From contig JAQTMJ010000051.1 of the NCBI GenBank assembly GCA_028714395.1, positions 1 through 6,217 of the forward strand: a DNA stretch of 6,217 nucleotides, read 5' to 3'. Both the position numbers and the translations under genes were made by a program. Shown in pieces: positions 6,040 to 6,217 of this stretch; the first letter of the stretch is position 1, and the number at the start of each line of letters is the position of its first letter. Origin of the DNA: Candidatus Iainarchaeum sp. Lineage in GTDB: Archaea; Micrarchaeota; Micrarchaeia; Anstonellales; Bilamarchaeaceae. Below the pieces are notes generated by a model. It had not been told where the DNA came from. It saw only the letters and a list, made by a program, of their open reading frames with translations, and ran no database searches.

Positions 6040-6066
6040 AGTAAAGAGGGAAAGATGTGTGTTTGG

Positions 6067-6132
6067 CTTATGAGAATATCTTTACATGTCGGATGCTCGA
6101 AAAGCGCACGTGGATAATATTATAAATTTTAA
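6067..6132. other. non-coding AT-rich stretch with no recognised gene
   Basis: I see no credible open frame on either strand between the methyltransferase promoter and the inverted repeat at 6133. The right half (6116-6132) is nearly pure A and T (ATATTATAAATTTTAAA) and could contribute a TATA box for something starting near the window edge. The left half has mixed composition and no repeat that I can find. Confidence 0.4.
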
Positions 6133-6157
6133 ACTATATAACAAATCATTATATAGT
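6133..6157. repeat. perfect 9-bp AT-rich inverted repeat with 7-base spacer
   Basis: ACTATATAA (6133-6141) and TTATATAGT (6149-6157) are exact reverse complements around CAAATCA. Each arm contains a TATA-box-like sequence, one on each strand, so this could be a symmetric bidirectional promoter or a regulator-binding dyad. As RNA the stem would be weak because it is nearly all A-U. Confidence 0.7.
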
Positions 6158-6181
6158 GGTAAGGACAAAAAGAGATTTTGG

Positions 6182-6217
6182 CTCCCATGCGAAGGTGCGA
6201 AGCACCGAGCATGGGAG
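6182..6217 (+). ncRNA. strong nested hairpin at the window edge (structured RNA or palindromic repeat, type unknown)
   Basis: CTCCCATGC (6182-6190) pairs perfectly with GCATGGGAG (6209-6217). Inside, GGTGC (6194-6198) pairs perfectly with GCACC (6202-6206) around a GAA triloop. The internal loop between the stems is GAA on one side and GA on the other, which could stack as two sheared G-A pairs with one extra A. The core GCGAAGC is known as an exceptionally stable DNA mini-hairpin, so the element might fold as single-stranded DNA as well as RNA. The AT-rich TATA-like sequence at 6119-6141 is placed to start a transcript near 6160-6165 that would contain the hairpin. The window ends exactly at the last paired base, so the element may continue or the contig may stop here. 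It could instead be a terminator, a transposon end or a dispersed palindromic repeat. Confidence 0.4.

Noticed and set aside
6182..6217. A kink-turn or a CRISPR repeat in the terminal hairpin
   Set aside because: The internal loop is GAA against GA, while a standard kink-turn needs three looped bases plus a GA pair opposite GA. Only one copy of the palindrome is visible and there are no spacers, so CRISPR is unsupported.

Overview
The window looks archaeal. It encodes an SRP54 signal-recognition GTPase with a methionine-rich M domain of archaeal type, a geranylgeranyl reductase-family flavoprotein of isoprenoid ether-lipid synthesis with its own 2[4Fe-4S] ferredoxin, and a small Nudix hydrolase. 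Start regions are archaeal too: AT-rich TATA-like boxes 24-32 bases before apparently leaderless genes, and Shine-Dalgarno cores (GAGGTG, AGGTGAT) matching the usual archaeal 16S tail. The lineage cannot be fixed from this sequence. The compact layout and a Tyr in the SRP54 P-loop hint at a DPANN-type or other deep archaeal lineage, but that is a guess.

Layout: (1) 3-284 (+), the C-terminal part of a coiled-coil protein cut by the window edge. (2) 341-925 (-), an orphan TPR-like helical protein. (3) 972-1358 (-), a Nudix hydrolase, divergent from (4) 1437-2756 (+), SRP54. (5) 2745-3551 (-), an orphan helical protein whose end overlaps the SRP54 end by 12 bp. It is divergent from (6) 3671-3892 (+), ferredoxin, and (7) 3902-5125 (+), geranylgeranyl reductase, which form a tight operon. 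(8) 5137-5997 (-), a methyltransferase-like protein, ends 11 bp from the reductase. (9) 5998-6217 is non-coding. It holds the promoter of (8), an AT-rich perfect inverted repeat and, at the very edge, a strong nested hairpin.

The genes fall into two sets. The plus-strand set and the Nudix gene are recognisable housekeeping or metabolic genes. The three minus-strand genes at 341-925, 2745-3551 and 5137-5997 are unrecognised or only fold-level recognisable and appear more AT-rich. Each lies tail-to-tail against a plus-strand gene, and the three share a similar promoter string (CAAAA, then CACA or ACACA, then a TATA-like T/A run). They may be co-expressed lineage-specific genes inserted between conserved neighbours.

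The clearest functional unit is ferredoxin plus reductase, in which the ferredoxin probably supplies electrons for saturating the geranylgeranyl chains of membrane lipids. The most open questions are the terminal hairpin region, the shared promoter motif, and the replaced Asp in the reductase's second FAD motif.
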